From NCBI RefSeq assembly GCF_021271205.1, contig NZ_JAIWKS010000007.1:1-64000 (forward strand): DNA of 64,000 bases, written 5' to 3'. Numbering within the stretch: the first letter of the stretch is position 1; every line of letters begins with the position of its first letter. The notes under the pieces were generated by a model, which was not told the DNA's origin, made no database searches, and worked only from the letters and a program-made list of their open reading frames with translations. Of this stretch, positions 1 to 8,250 are shown in pieces. The DNA is from Pseudomonas uvaldensis. Its GTDB lineage: Bacteria > Pseudomonadota > Gammaproteobacteria > Pseudomonadales > Pseudomonadaceae. The translations under genes were made by a program, and so were the position numbers.

Positions 1-94
1 GCTCGCCGCGGCGCAAGGCCACGACACTCAACGCACAGGCTCCCAGAACAGCCACGGCAAACCAGGCGAGGTGTTTAACCAGACGGGTTGTCAT
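1..94 (-). CDS. cstA: CstA carbon starvation / pyruvate transporter, N-terminal part
   Basis: Only the first 31 codons lie in the window; the gene runs off the left edge. The translation begins MTTRLVKHLAWFAVAVLGAC and continues into a VALRRGE segment, which matches the conserved N-terminus of CstA-type peptide/pyruvate transporters (first membrane helix followed by a NRGE-like turn). CstA is a multi-helix inner-membrane carrier induced when carbon is scarce. The start at 94 is supported by an AGGAG Shine-Dalgarno about 9 nt upstream on the minus strand. It is divergent from the two-component system at 438-2457, and the intergenic space holds a perfect palindrome (202-213) that could serve as an operator. 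Family assignment rests on a short fragment. Confidence 0.75.
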   Translation of the reverse strand, partial: MTTRLVKHLAWFAVAVLGACALSVVALRRGE

Positions 95-201
95 TGCGTG
101 TCTCCTGCCGAGGTCCAGTGGACTGCGGCGATTGTTTTTATAGTGTGCCCCGGCTATTCGGAGCCGGCCCAATATCCCTGCAAGCGGTCAATAAATAAAT
201 C

Positions 202-213
202 CGTAGTACTACG
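202..213. promoter_or_regulatory. Perfect 12-bp palindrome upstream of cstA
   Basis: The sequence CGTAGTACTACG is its own reverse complement. It lies 108 nt upstream of the cstA start and between cstA and the divergent sensor-kinase gene. The size suits a dimeric LuxR-type regulator such as the response regulator encoded at 1831-2457, but that link is only positional inference. Confidence 0.35.
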
Positions 214-230
214 TAGATACGCCTTCGCCC

Positions 231-319
231 TGTGGGAGCGGGCTTGCTCGCGAAAGTGGAATATCACTGACATTTTCTTTAGCTGACACACCGCTTTCGC
301 GAGCAAGCCCGCTCCCACA
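231..319. repeat. REP pair (REPIN) between cstA and sensor kinase
   Basis: Two facing copies of the Pseudomonas REP palindrome: TGTGGGAGCGGGCTTGCTCG at 231-250 and its inverted copy at about 294-319 (ending GCAAGCCCGCTCCCACA). The spacing of roughly 40 nt and the facing orientation are those of a REPIN doublet, the unit mobilised by RAYT transposases in this genus. Confidence 0.85.
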
Positions 320-437
320 ACGTTCCTGGACGCCTACAGAATCGGTGTTCGCCACCCACAGTGTTATCTCTCCTATCCGGCAGGACATTTGGCATATGAT
401 GCGAGCCATCCCCCGTCAGGCCCGGACAGGAATACCC

Positions 438-1799
438 ATGCTGCTCAAACACAAAATCGTCGCCCTCGGGATCCTGCCGCTGGTCCTGGCGATCGCGGTG
501 ATCTGCGGGCTGGTGGTTTCCCTCAATCGCCAGTTGGGTGATCAACAGGCGCAACTGATCGAAGACAGTATCCTGGCGAGCAAGCGCGCCGAGTTGAAGA
601 ACTATGTGGAGATGGCGCAGAGCCTGATCGCACCGCTGTACAACGACGGCAAGGGTGACGAACGCGCACAGCAACAGGTACTTGAAGAACTGCGCAAACT
701 CAGTTTCGGCATCAACGGCTATTTCTTCGTCTACGACCGTCAGGGCCGCAGCCTGATGCACGCCCGCCAGTCGGAACTGGTGGGGCAATACCTCTGGGAC
801 ATGAAGGATCCCCATGGCCTGCCGGTCATCCAGGCGCTGATCAGAAGTGCCGAGTCCGGCGAGGGCTTCCAGCGCTATGCCTGGAACAAGCCCTCCTCCG
901 GCCAGGTGACCGAAAAACTGGCCTATGTGGTGATGCTGGACCGTTGGGGCTGGATGCTCGGCACCGGGATCTACCTGGAAGACGTCGAGCGCGCCACCCA
1001 GCAGGCGCGCGACGAAGTGGCCCAGGGTATCCACTCCACCATGCTCGCCATTGCCGCCGTCGCCCTGGTGGCGGTGCTGCTGGTGTTCGCCGGTGGCATG
1101 ACGCTCAACGTGAGCGAACATCGCTTGGCCGACAAAAAGCTGCAACGACTGAACCAACGCATAGTCAGCCTGCAGGAGGAAGAACGCTCGCGGGTGTCTC
1201 GCGAGCTTCACGACGGGATCAGCCAGTTGCTGGTGTCGATCAAATTCCAGTTCGAACTCGCCAGCCATGTGCTCGAAAATGGCCAGGACAACGGCTTGGG
1301 TATCCTGAAAAACGCCACGGATCGGCTGGGCGAAGCGATCGGCGAGATCCGCAGTATCTCCCATGATCTGCGCTCCTCCCTGCTCGACACCCTGGGCCTG
1401 CCCGCCGCCATCGGCCAGCTCGCGGCTGAATTCGAACAGCGCAGCGGGCTCGAGGTGTCCTACCGAAGCAACGAATTCGATTGTCGACTGGAGAATGGCG
1501 CTCCCGTTTCGCTGTTCCGCATCGCCCAGGAAGCCTTGACCAATATCGAACGTCACGCCGGGGCCAAGCGGGTCGCGATCACCCTGTTCGGTTCGAGCCA
1601 GTCCTTGCGCCTGACGGTGGTTGACGACGGCATGGGGTTCAACGTGCCGCAGGTCGAACGTGGCCATGCCGGCATCGGTCTGCGTAATATCCGCGAACGG
1701 GTCGAGCATTTCGGCGGACGGTTGGAACTGACGTCGACACCGGGCAGGAGCGAACTGGACGTCCTGCTGCCCATGAACCTGTCGGCCACGCAAAGCTGA
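438..1799 (+). CDS. Cache-domain sensor histidine kinase (HisKA_3 type)
   Basis: 453-residue membrane sensor kinase. An N-terminal helix (about residues 8-30) is followed by a periplasmic single-Cache domain with the typical GYFFVYD, LVGQYLWDMKDP and RWGWMLGTGIY blocks, a second helix (about 198-220), a HisKA_3 dimerisation helix with the phospho-acceptor His258 in SRELHDGISQ, and an HATPase domain with N-box (EALTNIERHAG), DDGMGF and GIGLRNIRERV motifs. Cache domains of this kind bind small carboxylates. The ATG at 438 is preferred over the upstream in-frame ATG at 396 because the hydrophobic helix begins there and a GGA-rich ribosome site precedes it. The response regulator follows 31 nt downstream; CstA is divergent and a TRAP transporter lies beyond, so a role in carboxylate uptake control is plausible but unproven. 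Confidence 0.88.
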   Translation: MLLKHKIVALGILPLVLAIAVICGLVVSLNRQLGDQQAQLIEDSILASKRAELKNYVEMAQSLIAPLYNDGKGDERAQQQVLEELRKLSFGINGYFFVYDRQGRSLMHARQSELVGQYLWDMKDPHGLPVIQALIRSAESGEGFQRYAWNKPSSGQVTEKLAYVVMLDRWGWMLGTGIYLEDVERATQQARDEVAQGIHSTMLAIAAVALVAVLLVFAGGMTLNVSEHRLADKKLQRLNQRIVSLQEEERSRVSRELHDGISQLLVSIKFQFELASHVLENGQDNGLGILKNATDRLGEAIGEIRSISHDLRSSLLDTLGLPAAIGQLAAEFEQRSGLEVSYRSNEFDCRLENGAPVSLFRIAQEALTNIERHAGAKRVAITLFGSSQSLRLTVVDDGMGFNVPQVERGHAGIGLRNIRERVEHFGGRLELTSTPGRSELDVLLPMNLSATQS

Positions 1800-1830
1800 T
1801 GCAGCGCCACTACAACAAGAGCACCTGCCA

Positions 1831-2457
1831 ATGAACCTGCCCTCCGTGATCCGCGTCGCGCTGGTCGATGACCACTCTCTGGTCCGCGATGGCATCAGGG
1901 CCTTGCTGTCCGTCATGCCGCACCTGGAGGTCGTCGGCGAAGCGGAGAATGGCGAGCAAGCGCTGGAGATGGTCGGCCGCTGCCAGCCGGATCTGCTGCT
2001 GATGGACATCGGTCTCAAGGACATGAACGGACTCGAACTGACCCGGTTGCTGGGCAAGCAGTACCCGAGCCTCAAGATCCTGATCCTCAGCATGTACGAC
2101 AATTACGAATACGTGAGCGAGTCCGTACGGTCCGGCGCCAGCGGCTATGTCATCAAGAACGCTCCATCGCGGGAAATCATCGCCGCCATCGAAGCGATCA
2201 TCGGCGGCGGCACCTTCTACAGCGCCGAAATTGCCCAACGGCTCGCCACTGACCCGAACGCCGATAAAGAACTGACACCCCGCGAGAGCGAAGTCCTGCG
2301 CAAGATGGTCCAGGGGTTGAACAACAAGGAAATGGCCCGCGAACTGGACATCAGCGTGCGCACCGTCGAGACCCATCGCCTGAGCATCCGCCGCAAGCTC
2401 AACATCGACAAACCGGCGGCGCTGGTGAAATACGCCATCGATCACGGGATCATTTAG
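1831..2457 (+). CDS. LuxR/NarL-family response regulator
   Basis: 208 residues. The receiver domain spans about 8-125 with the acidic pair D13-D14 and phospho-acceptor Asp59 in LLLMDIGLKDMNG. A C-terminal GerE/LuxR helix-turn-helix occupies about 145-205 (LTPRESEVLRKMVQGLNNKE, then SVRTVETHRLSIRRKL). It is the cognate partner of the histidine kinase ending at 1799, with which it forms a classic NarX/NarL-type two-gene unit. Likely targets are unknown; the palindrome upstream of cstA at 202-213 is one candidate. Confidence 0.9.
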   Translation: MNLPSVIRVALVDDHSLVRDGIRALLSVMPHLEVVGEAENGEQALEMVGRCQPDLLLMDIGLKDMNGLELTRLLGKQYPSLKILILSMYDNYEYVSESVRSGASGYVIKNAPSREIIAAIEAIIGGGTFYSAEIAQRLATDPNADKELTPRESEVLRKMVQGLNNKEMARELDISVRTVETHRLSIRRKLNIDKPAALVKYAIDHGII

Positions 2458-2561
2458 CGCTGACGAAACCTGCCACAGCGAGACATCACAGGAAGACAGC
2501 CCGCAAACACTTTTACTACACTGCGCTGCTTATCCCCTTCCCTCGCGAGCCGTCCAATACA

Positions 2562-3353
2562 ATGAAAAAAACAACAAGCACCCTGACGATCCTCGGCCTG
2601 CTGGCACTGAGCGGCAGCGCTTTGGCGCAGACTGCCCCTTCCCATCTGGACGAGGTCCTGCAACGCGGTGAACTGAAGGTCTGTACCACCGGCGACTACA
2701 AGCCCTATACCTACAAAGCCGAAAACGGTGAATACGAAGGGATCGACATCGACATGGCCCGCTCGCTGGCTACCAGCCTGGGCGTCAAGGTGCAATGGGT
2801 CCAGACCACCTGGAAAACCCTGATGCCGGACATGGTTGCCGGCAAATGCGACATCGGCATGGGCGGGATCTCGGTCACCTTGGAACGCCAGAAGAAGGCG
2901 TACTTCAGCGACACCCTGGATGTGGACGGCAAGATCCCGCTGGTGCGTTGCGAAGACCAGTCGCGCTACCAGACCATCGAGCAGATCAACCAGCCTTCGG
3001 TGCGTCTGGTGGAGCCGGCCGGCGGCACCAACGAAGCGTTCGTACGGGCGTTCCTGCCCAAGGGTCAGCTCGCCTTTCACGACAACGTGACGATCTTCCA
3101 GGAGCTGCTGGACAAGCGGGCCGACGTGATGATCACCGATGCCTCGGAAGCCCTCTACCAGCAGAAACTCAAACCCGGCCTGTGCGCCGTCAACCCGACC
3201 CGCTACCTGCAATATGGCGAGAAGGCCTACCTGCTGCCGCGGGACGACACCACCTGGAAAATGTATGTCGACCAGTGGTTGCACCTGAGCAAGGCCAACG
3301 GCAGCTACCAGAAAGTCATCGGCCAATGGCTGGCGGTGCCAGGGGCTCAATAA
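2562..3353 (+). CDS. PheC-like periplasmic protein (cyclohexadienyl dehydratase / amino-acid binding family)
   Basis: 263 residues with a signal peptide (residues 1-22, cleavage after SGSALA). The rest is a type-2 periplasmic binding fold, with CTTGDYKPYTY, GISVTLERQKKAYFS, GGTNEAF and MITDASE blocks that line up closely, from memory, with Pseudomonas PheC. PheC is a periplasmic prephenate/arogenate dehydratase that evolved from solute-binding proteins. A non-enzymatic amino-acid-binding role is the main alternative, since no permease genes adjoin it. The start has a weak ribosome site, and codons 3-6 contain an AAnAAnAA motif (2570-2577) of the kind recognised by Hfq/Crc. A REP pair follows the stop. 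Confidence 0.72.
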   Translation: MKKTTSTLTILGLLALSGSALAQTAPSHLDEVLQRGELKVCTTGDYKPYTYKAENGEYEGIDIDMARSLATSLGVKVQWVQTTWKTLMPDMVAGKCDIGMGGISVTLERQKKAYFSDTLDVDGKIPLVRCEDQSRYQTIEQINQPSVRLVEPAGGTNEAFVRAFLPKGQLAFHDNVTIFQELLDKRADVMITDASEALYQQKLKPGLCAVNPTRYLQYGEKAYLLPRDDTTWKMYVDQWLHLSKANGSYQKVIGQWLAVPGAQ

Positions 3354-3376
3354 CGGTTTGATGAGGGTGCAAAACC

Positions 3377-3466
3377 CTGTGGGAGCACGGCTTGCCCGCG
3401 ATGCAGGCACCTCGGTTTATCTGGATACCGAGGCGATGCCATCGCGGGCAAGCCTTGCTCCCACAG
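3377..3466. repeat. REP pair downstream of the PheC-like gene
   Basis: Inverted REP copies at 3377-3402 (CTGTGGGAGCACGGCTTGCC start) and 3441-3466. They lie between two convergent genes and can act as a transcription or mRNA-stability barrier. Confidence 0.85.
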
Positions 3467-3511
3467 AGCCTTACTCCCACAGGTTGAATTGTCCCTGATG
3501 TCGGGCCAAGC

Positions 3512-4531
3512 TCACTGAGCTGTCCGCACCTTGGCAATTTCGTCGTACATCATCTTCACCAGGTTGCCATCCAGCGACTTGGCGAACTTGTCGATCACCG
3601 GCTGCACCCGTTCGCGAAAGCGATCTTTCTCGGCTGGGGTGATTTCGTTGACGGTCATCGCGCCGGCCAGCGTCGCCTTTGCCTTGTCCATGCTCGCAGC
3701 GGTGACCTCCCGCTGGAACGTCTGCGCCTCGGCGGCGGCCTCGCGAATCATGGTTTTTTCGCTGTCGTTGAGGCGACTCCAGGTTTTCTGGCTGATGATC
3801 AGCGATTGCGGATTGAAGATATGGCCCGTCACCGACAGGTACTTCTGCACCTCGTAAAACTTGTTGCCTTCGATCACGGTGAACGGGTTTTCCTGGCCGT
3901 CGATGGTGTGTTGTTCCAGGCCGGTGTAGACCTCGGGAAACGCCATCGGCACAGGGTTGGCCCCCAGCGCGGAGAAGGTTTCCAGGTAGATCGGCGACTG
4001 GATGACACGAATCTTCAGGCCCTGCATGTCCTCCAGACGGGTCACCGGGTGTTTGCTGTTGGTCAGGTTACGAAACCCCAGGTCCCAATAGCCCAGGCCT
4101 ACCAACCCTTTGTTGTCCAGTTGCGCCGCGAGTTTCTGGCCGACCGGACCATCGATGACCGCATGGGCCTCTTCGGCGTTGTTGAACAGGAATGGAAAAT
4201 CGAGCATGGCGAAATCCGGTGCCTGGGCCGCCAGGATGCCGGAGTTGAGCACCGTGATGTCCAGCGTGCCGCCCTGCAAGGCTGACACCGTCTGCACATC
4301 ACCGCCCAGGGTACCGCCGGGGAACAGGCGGACCTTGATCTTGCCGCCGCTCTTTTCGCTGAGCAAATCGGCGAATTTCTGCGCGCCCTGGCCCTGCGGA
4401 TGCTCCTTGACGTTCTGGAACGCGAATCGCAAGGTACGCTCGCGTATCTCGTCCGCCTGGCCGGCTACGCTGCCCAGTAACAGGCCCGTTGCGCACGCCC
4501 CGGCCAACAGGGTCTTCATCAGTTTTCGCAT
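3512..4531 (-). CDS. dctP: TRAP transporter solute-binding protein (DctP family)
   Basis: 339 residues; signal peptide at 1-26 (LLAGACATGLLLGSVAGQADA-like, ending QADE). The mature part carries the TRAP-P pattern: FPGGTLGGD, DFPFLFNN, GLKIRVIQSP (the Arg normally clamps the substrate carboxylate), and GQENPF. The protein delivers a carboxylate or sugar acid to the DctQM membrane complex. It is the last gene of the dctQ-dctM-dctP operon on the minus strand, 53 nt after dctM. The ATG at 4531 has a GGAGA ribosome site, and an AACAATAA motif (4547-4554) just upstream fits an Hfq/Crc catabolite-repression target. The exact substrate cannot be read from sequence. Confidence 0.9.
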   Translation of the reverse strand: MRKLMKTLLAGACATGLLLGSVAGQADEIRERTLRFAFQNVKEHPQGQGAQKFADLLSEKSGGKIKVRLFPGGTLGGDVQTVSALQGGTLDITVLNSGILAAQAPDFAMLDFPFLFNNAEEAHAVIDGPVGQKLAAQLDNKGLVGLGYWDLGFRNLTNSKHPVTRLEDMQGLKIRVIQSPIYLETFSALGANPVPMAFPEVYTGLEQHTIDGQENPFTVIEGNKFYEVQKYLSVTGHIFNPQSLIISQKTWSRLNDSEKTMIREAAAEAQTFQREVTAASMDKAKATLAGAMTVNEITPAEKDRFRERVQPVIDKFAKSLDGNLVKMMYDEIAKVRTAQ

Positions 4532-4546
4532 GTCATTCTCCGATCG

Positions 4547-4554
4547 TTATTGTT
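4547..4554 (-). promoter_or_regulatory. Possible Hfq/Crc site next to the dctP ribosome-binding site
   Basis: The minus strand reads AACAATAA, fitting the AAnAAnAA catabolite-activity motif bound by Hfq with Crc in Pseudomonas. It lies about 15 nt upstream of the dctP start codon. Confidence 0.4.
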
Positions 4555-4584
4555 TTCAGGACGAGCTACTTCCACCGGCTACCC

Positions 4585-5865
4585 TCATCCGGTGAAGAAT
4601 TTCAACGGCCCCATGACCAGTTGCGGGAACAGCACCAACAGGAACAGCACCAAAAGTTGCGCGAGCATGAACGGCCAGACCCCACGGACGATTTCCTCGA
4701 AATCCAGCTTCGACACGCCGCATACCACATTGAGCACCGTGCCCACGGGCGGCGTAATCAAGCCGATGGCGGTGTTGATCAGGAACAGCACACCGAAATA
4801 CACCGGGTCGATCCCCGCCTGGATGACCGCTGGCATCAGCACCGGCGTGAGGATGAGGATCGTCGGCGTCATGTCCATGACCGTGCCCACCAGGATGATC
4901 AATACCATCATCACCAGCAGCAGGAGGGTCTGGTTGTCCATGAAAGGCGCCAGCAGGTCCGCCAACTGGCCCGGCAGATCGGCAATGGTCACCAGCCAGG
5001 ACGAAACCATGGCTGCCGCCACCAGCAGCATCACCACCGAAGTGGTCCTGGCCGAGGACAGGATGACCTCGTACAGCTGGCTGACTTTCATTTCCCGGTA
5101 GATCACCAGGGACACGAACAGCGAATAGACCGCCGCGACTACAGCGGCCTCGGTGGGGGTGAAAATGCCGAACTTGAGGCCCAGGATGATGATCAGGGGC
5201 AGGCCCATCGCCCAACTGCCATCGAGCAAGGCGCGCAAGACCTCGGCGAAGGAACGCTTGGGCGGCGTTTCGACGTTCTCGCTGCGCGAGATGTACCACC
5301 AGGCCACCGCCAGCGAAGCGCCCAGCAGTAACCCCGGCACGATACCGGCAAGAAACAGCTTGGAGATCGAAACACCGGACGCCACGCCGAACACAATGAA
5401 CCCGATGCTCGGCGGAATGACCGGGGCAATGATGCTGCCGGCCGCAATCAGACCGGCCGAGCGCCCCCGGTCATGCCCGGCCTGCACCATCATCGGCACC
5501 AGCAACGCCGCCAATGCCGCGGCATCGGCCACGGCGGAGCCGGAAAGCGACGCCAACAGGCAGGACGCGATGATCGCCACATAACCCAGGCCACCGCGCT
5601 TGTGTCCGACCAGCGCCATGGCGATGTTGACGATACGTTTGGACAAGCCGCCGGCATTCATCACCTCGCCGGCCAGCATGAAGAACGGCACCGCCATCAG
5701 TGGGAAACTGTCCGCACCGTTTAGCAAGTTCTGGGCAATGATCTGGGCGTCGAACAGGTCCAGGTAAACCATCAACGCCACGCTGACCACCAGCAAGGCA
5801 AACGCAATGGGCATGCCCAGCGCCATGCTGCCCATCAGGGACCCGAGAAAAATCGCCAGGGTCAT
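4585..5865 (-). CDS. dctM: TRAP transporter large permease (DctM family)
   Basis: 426 residues, the usual DctM length, almost entirely hydrophobic with about 12 predicted membrane helices. Family hallmarks include the N-terminal GSLMGSMALGMPIAFALL, GGLSKRIVNIAMALVGHKRG, SGSAVADAAALAALLVPMM, APVIPPSIGFIVFG and INTAIGLITPPVGTVL blocks. It forms the sodium-driven transport channel with DctQ. Its start (5865) overlaps the end of dctQ by 4 nt, showing translational coupling, and has a GGGGG ribosome site. Confidence 0.93.
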   Translation of the reverse strand: MTLAIFLGSLMGSMALGMPIAFALLVVSVALMVYLDLFDAQIIAQNLLNGADSFPLMAVPFFMLAGEVMNAGGLSKRIVNIAMALVGHKRGGLGYVAIIASCLLASLSGSAVADAAALAALLVPMMVQAGHDRGRSAGLIAAGSIIAPVIPPSIGFIVFGVASGVSISKLFLAGIVPGLLLGASLAVAWWYISRSENVETPPKRSFAEVLRALLDGSWAMGLPLIIILGLKFGIFTPTEAAVVAAVYSLFVSLVIYREMKVSQLYEVILSSARTTSVVMLLVAAAMVSSWLVTIADLPGQLADLLAPFMDNQTLLLLVMMVLIILVGTVMDMTPTILILTPVLMPAVIQAGIDPVYFGVLFLINTAIGLITPPVGTVLNVVCGVSKLDFEEIVRGVWPFMLAQLLVLFLLVLFPQLVMGPLKFFTG

Positions 5866-6410
5866 GGGCGGTCCCCCTTGAGGGGACGATGCGCCAGCGC
5901 ATCAGCGGCGTCGTTTTCCTTGACCATCACCAGCTCGTCGTCGCCGAGCTTGCCGAACAGGGCCAGGTAGAGCTCATGGAGCAGGATCGGCGCTGCGCTG
6001 ATGCCGAACACCAGGCCCGCGGCATAAAACAGCGCCATCGACAGACCGGACGCCGGTGCGGCCACCTCCAGGTTGATCACCGCCTGCTGCCAACTGCCCT
6101 GCAAAATCAACCAGCAGATGTACAGCATCAACAAGTGTCCGATGACCAGGCAGGCGCGCCTGCCCGCCGCTGGCAGTCGCCTGACCAGACTGTCCATGCC
6201 CAGATGCGCCCTATCCTTGAGGGCCACCAGGGCGCCGAGAAAAATCATCCAGACGAAGAACCAGCGTGACAGCTCCTCGGAAACGCTGATGCCGGAGTTG
6301 AAGGCATAGCGCAACACCACGTTGCCGAACACCAGTGCGATCATCGCGACCATACACAGCACAATCAGCAGCTTGAGCAACTTGAAATACAGATCGACGA
6401 CTTTGGCCAT
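5862..6410 (-). CDS. dctQ: TRAP transporter small permease (DctQ family)
   Basis: 182 residues with four membrane helices (about 8-35, 45-65, 85-105, 125-150) and the DctQ signature SEELSRWFFVWMIFLGALVALKDRAHLGMD. The start at 6410 (MAKVVDLYF) is chosen because an AGAGG ribosome site precedes it and the longer reading upstream lacks one. It is the first gene of the TRAP operon. The upstream non-coding stretch (6411-6911) should contain its promoter. Confidence 0.88.
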   Translation of the reverse strand: MAKVVDLYFKLLKLLIVLCMVAMIALVFGNVVLRYAFNSGISVSEELSRWFFVWMIFLGALVALKDRAHLGMDSLVRRLPAAGRRACLVIGHLLMLYICWLILQGSWQQAVINLEVAAPASGLSMALFYAAGLVFGISAAPILLHELYLALFGKLGDDELVMVKENDAADALAHRPLKGDRP

Positions 6411-6911
6411 CTTCAAAACCTCTCGGGTGTGTCGAGCGCCGGCATAGCGACGCAACAGGACCGCGGCTACGTGAACCGCTACAGCATCGACCCGGAGAGG
6501 GAAAGGGGTTCAGGGCTGAAACGAAGGGGCGGAGGGAGGGCATCGAGTGCCCGCAGAAAGCTGCGCATAAGGAGGTCCTCTATTTTTATTATGGGTCTTG
6601 GCCGAGTCGAGCAAGACGACTTGCAGCTAAAATGTACCAACCAGTTAGTTCGGTCAATAACCCAGGCAAGTGCCTCGCATAAAACGTGCGATTATCGGTT
6701 AATGAAGTCTCTTGAAAGGCTAGGCTTTCTGTCCGGGTTTCAGATGGATTTGTATCGTTCTGTATAAGAACCCTCGGTTGATACGAAACCGAGGGTTTCG
6801 CCCTCTCCTGTCACACAGCACCGATACATCCGGGCGTTTAACTGTGATCACCGGGCAGCAACACACGCTTCGCTGCCACGGCCTCACTCATTAAGCGCAA
6901 GGAGAATCACC
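6411..6911. other. Non-coding gap between dctQ and the small repeat-protein gene
   Basis: No convincing gene is seen here. The stretch holds the presumed dctQMP promoter, a partial inverted sequence resembling TetR-family operators (6635-6650, TACCAACCAGTTAGTT) and a hairpin at 6769-6798 (arms AACCCTCGGTT and AACCGAGGGTT) that could end transcription. An open frame at 6429-6767 has atypical composition and no ribosome site, so it is not called. Confidence 0.6.
6769..6798 (+). terminator. Hairpin upstream of the small repeat-protein gene
   Basis: Perfect 11-bp arms (6769-6779 and 6787-6797) with a 7-nt loop. Only a short T run follows on the plus strand, so it is a moderate terminator candidate that may insulate the downstream gene. 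Confidence 0.5.
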
Positions 6912-7181
6912 ATGTTCAGTTTTTCGAAGATGTCGTCCCTGGCAATTGCCCTGACCCTGGTTGGCGGAGTCAGCCTGGCGAACGCCGCCTCGGCCCCGGC
7001 AGCAAGCACACCGGCCCACGGTCAGGCCGCGCAACAATTGGCTGAAGGCGGCTCCGATCATTTGCTGGAACGGCGTGTGGCCGAAGGCGGTTCCGACCGG
7101 CTGCAGCAGAACCGTGTCGCGGAAGGTGGCGCTGACCGCTTGAATGAGCTGCGCGAACGCAGCGCTGCGACCGTCGCCTGA
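6912..7181 (+). CDS. Small exported protein with three AEGGSDRL repeats
   Basis: 89 residues. The signal peptide spans about 1-25 (cleavage near SLANAASA). The mature part is dominated by three consecutive 13-residue units: LAEGGSDHLLERR, VAEGGSDRLQQNR and VAEGGADRLNELR. The ribosome site AAGGAG lies 7 nt before the ATG. I do not recognise a defined function; similar repeat peptides occur as uncharacterised exported proteins in Pseudomonas. It is convergent with the FecR-like gene of the signalling locus, separated by a strong hairpin at 7207-7239, so it may belong to that locus's output or be an independent envelope-stress protein. It is too small for an enzyme; a structural, binding or peptide-signal role is more likely. 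Confidence 0.8.
   Translation: MFSFSKMSSLAIALTLVGGVSLANAASAPAASTPAHGQAAQQLAEGGSDHLLERRVAEGGSDRLQQNRVAEGGADRLNELRERSAATVA
7038..7154 (+). repeat. Three tandem 39-bp coding repeats
   Basis: Units at 7038-7076, 7077-7115 and 7116-7154 encode the three AEGG(S/A)D repeats. Protein identity is higher than third-position identity, implying an old duplication kept by selection. Confidence 0.8.
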
Positions 7182-7206
7182 TAGGCCATTGAATGCACTC
7201 CGGAAG

Positions 7207-7239
7207 TTGCGTGGCGAGGCGGTCAGCGTCGCCACGCAA
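7207..7239. terminator. Hairpin between convergent genes
   Basis: Perfect 11-bp arms TTGCGTGGCGA and TCGCCACGCAA flank an 11-nt loop. No T tract is seen on either side; its position between two converging stop codons (7181 and 7272) suggests a bidirectional transcription barrier. Confidence 0.5.
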
Positions 7240-7271
7240 GCATCGAGACCGCTGGCGAAGCGACAGCGGAC

Positions 7272-8219
7272 TCAGCTGAGCACCACGACCCCACCCGGTA
7301 ATTCGATGCATTTGGCCCCGTAGGCATCGCGGATCAACAGCGCCACGCCGGCCAGTTGATCGAGACGGAAGCGAGCCTGGACCTTGCGTCTGCCCAATTG
7401 GGGATTGAGCAAAAGCAACATGCCGGGCCGGTAGCGGTTGATCTCATCGATAACGCTCGACAGCGTGGCATCGTTGAACACCAACACTTGCTCGCGCCAG
7501 GCAATGGCAGCCGACACGTCGGCATTCTGCGGACTGCCCGCGCGGACATTGTCGTAAGTCATTTGCATCCCCGGCTCCAGCCGGAAGCTGCGACCTTGCA
7601 CCCGCACCTGAACGACACCCTCCAGGCAGGTGGCGCAGACGTTCTGGTCAACGTAGCGGATGTTGAACCGTGCCCGGGCGGCGCTGATCCAGCCGGTACC
7701 GGCCTGGATGCTGATCGTCGAGGCGCTGCGGCCCGATACCTCGATCTCCCCACCCAGCAACTCCAGTGCCTGTCCGCCCTCGGTCAATGGGCGACGGCTG
7801 AGGCGGGTCTGGGTGTTGAGCTCCAGACTGATGCCCTCGCCCAGCTCCACCCGACGCTGTTCGCCAACCTCGGTGATGTAATCGGCCCCCAGTCCGGAAA
7901 CCCCACCGGGCACTGTCGCCCGGATCAACAGGAAAGCGGCCGATGCCGCCATCGCCCCGCCCAGAAACGCCCGGCGACCCAAACGACGCGGGACCTGTAA
8001 TGCCTGGGCAGCCGGTTGCAACCCGTGCCAAAGTGCCTTGGCCTGTTCAAAAGCCCGGGCATGCTCGGCGCTCTGCCCGCACCATTGGCGCAAGGCCCGG
8101 GCATCGGCCACGGTGGCGTGTCCCGAGGTCAGCAGGATCAGCCAGTCGCGTGCCTCGCTGGCCAGTCGGGCCTCTGGCGTGGCGTCAGGGGAAGCGATAC
8201 TGAAGATGTTCAAGCGCAC
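7272..8219 (-). CDS. FecR-family anti-sigma / signal-transducing regulator (VreR-like)
   Basis: 315 residues. A cytoplasmic DUF4880-type domain (about 15-60, ARDWLILLTSGHATVADARALRQW), one membrane helix (about 85-105), a periplasmic FecR domain (about 110-210, GEQRRVELGEGISLELNTQ) and a C-terminal STN-like domain (about 235-315) appear in order. FecR proteins hold an ECF sigma factor inactive until an outer or periplasmic partner signals through the periplasmic domain. The start codon is a GTG at 8219. It is the third gene of an STN protein / sigma factor / FecR unit without a TonB receptor, as in P. aeruginosa vreA-vreI-vreR. Confidence 0.85.
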   Translation of the reverse strand: MRLNIFSIASPDATPEARLASEARDWLILLTSGHATVADARALRQWCGQSAEHARAFEQAKALWHGLQPAAQALQVPRRLGRRAFLGGAMAASAAFLLIRATVPGGVSGLGADYITEVGEQRRVELGEGISLELNTQTRLSRRPLTEGGQALELLGGEIEVSGRSASTISIQAGTGWISAARARFNIRYVDQNVCATCLEGVVQVRVQGRSFRLEPGMQMTYDNVRAGSPQNADVSAAIAWREQVLVFNDATLSSVIDEINRYRPGMLLLLNPQLGRRKVQARFRLDQLAGVALLIRDAYGAKCIELPGGVVVLS

Positions 8220-8250
8220 ACATACTCACGAATTGATCCGGTCTCTACTT

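Noticed and set aside
6429..6767. 112-residue plus-strand open frame ending just before a hairpin
   Set aside because: No ribosome site, Arg/Ser-rich start and AT-rich second half; it looks like open intergenic DNA.
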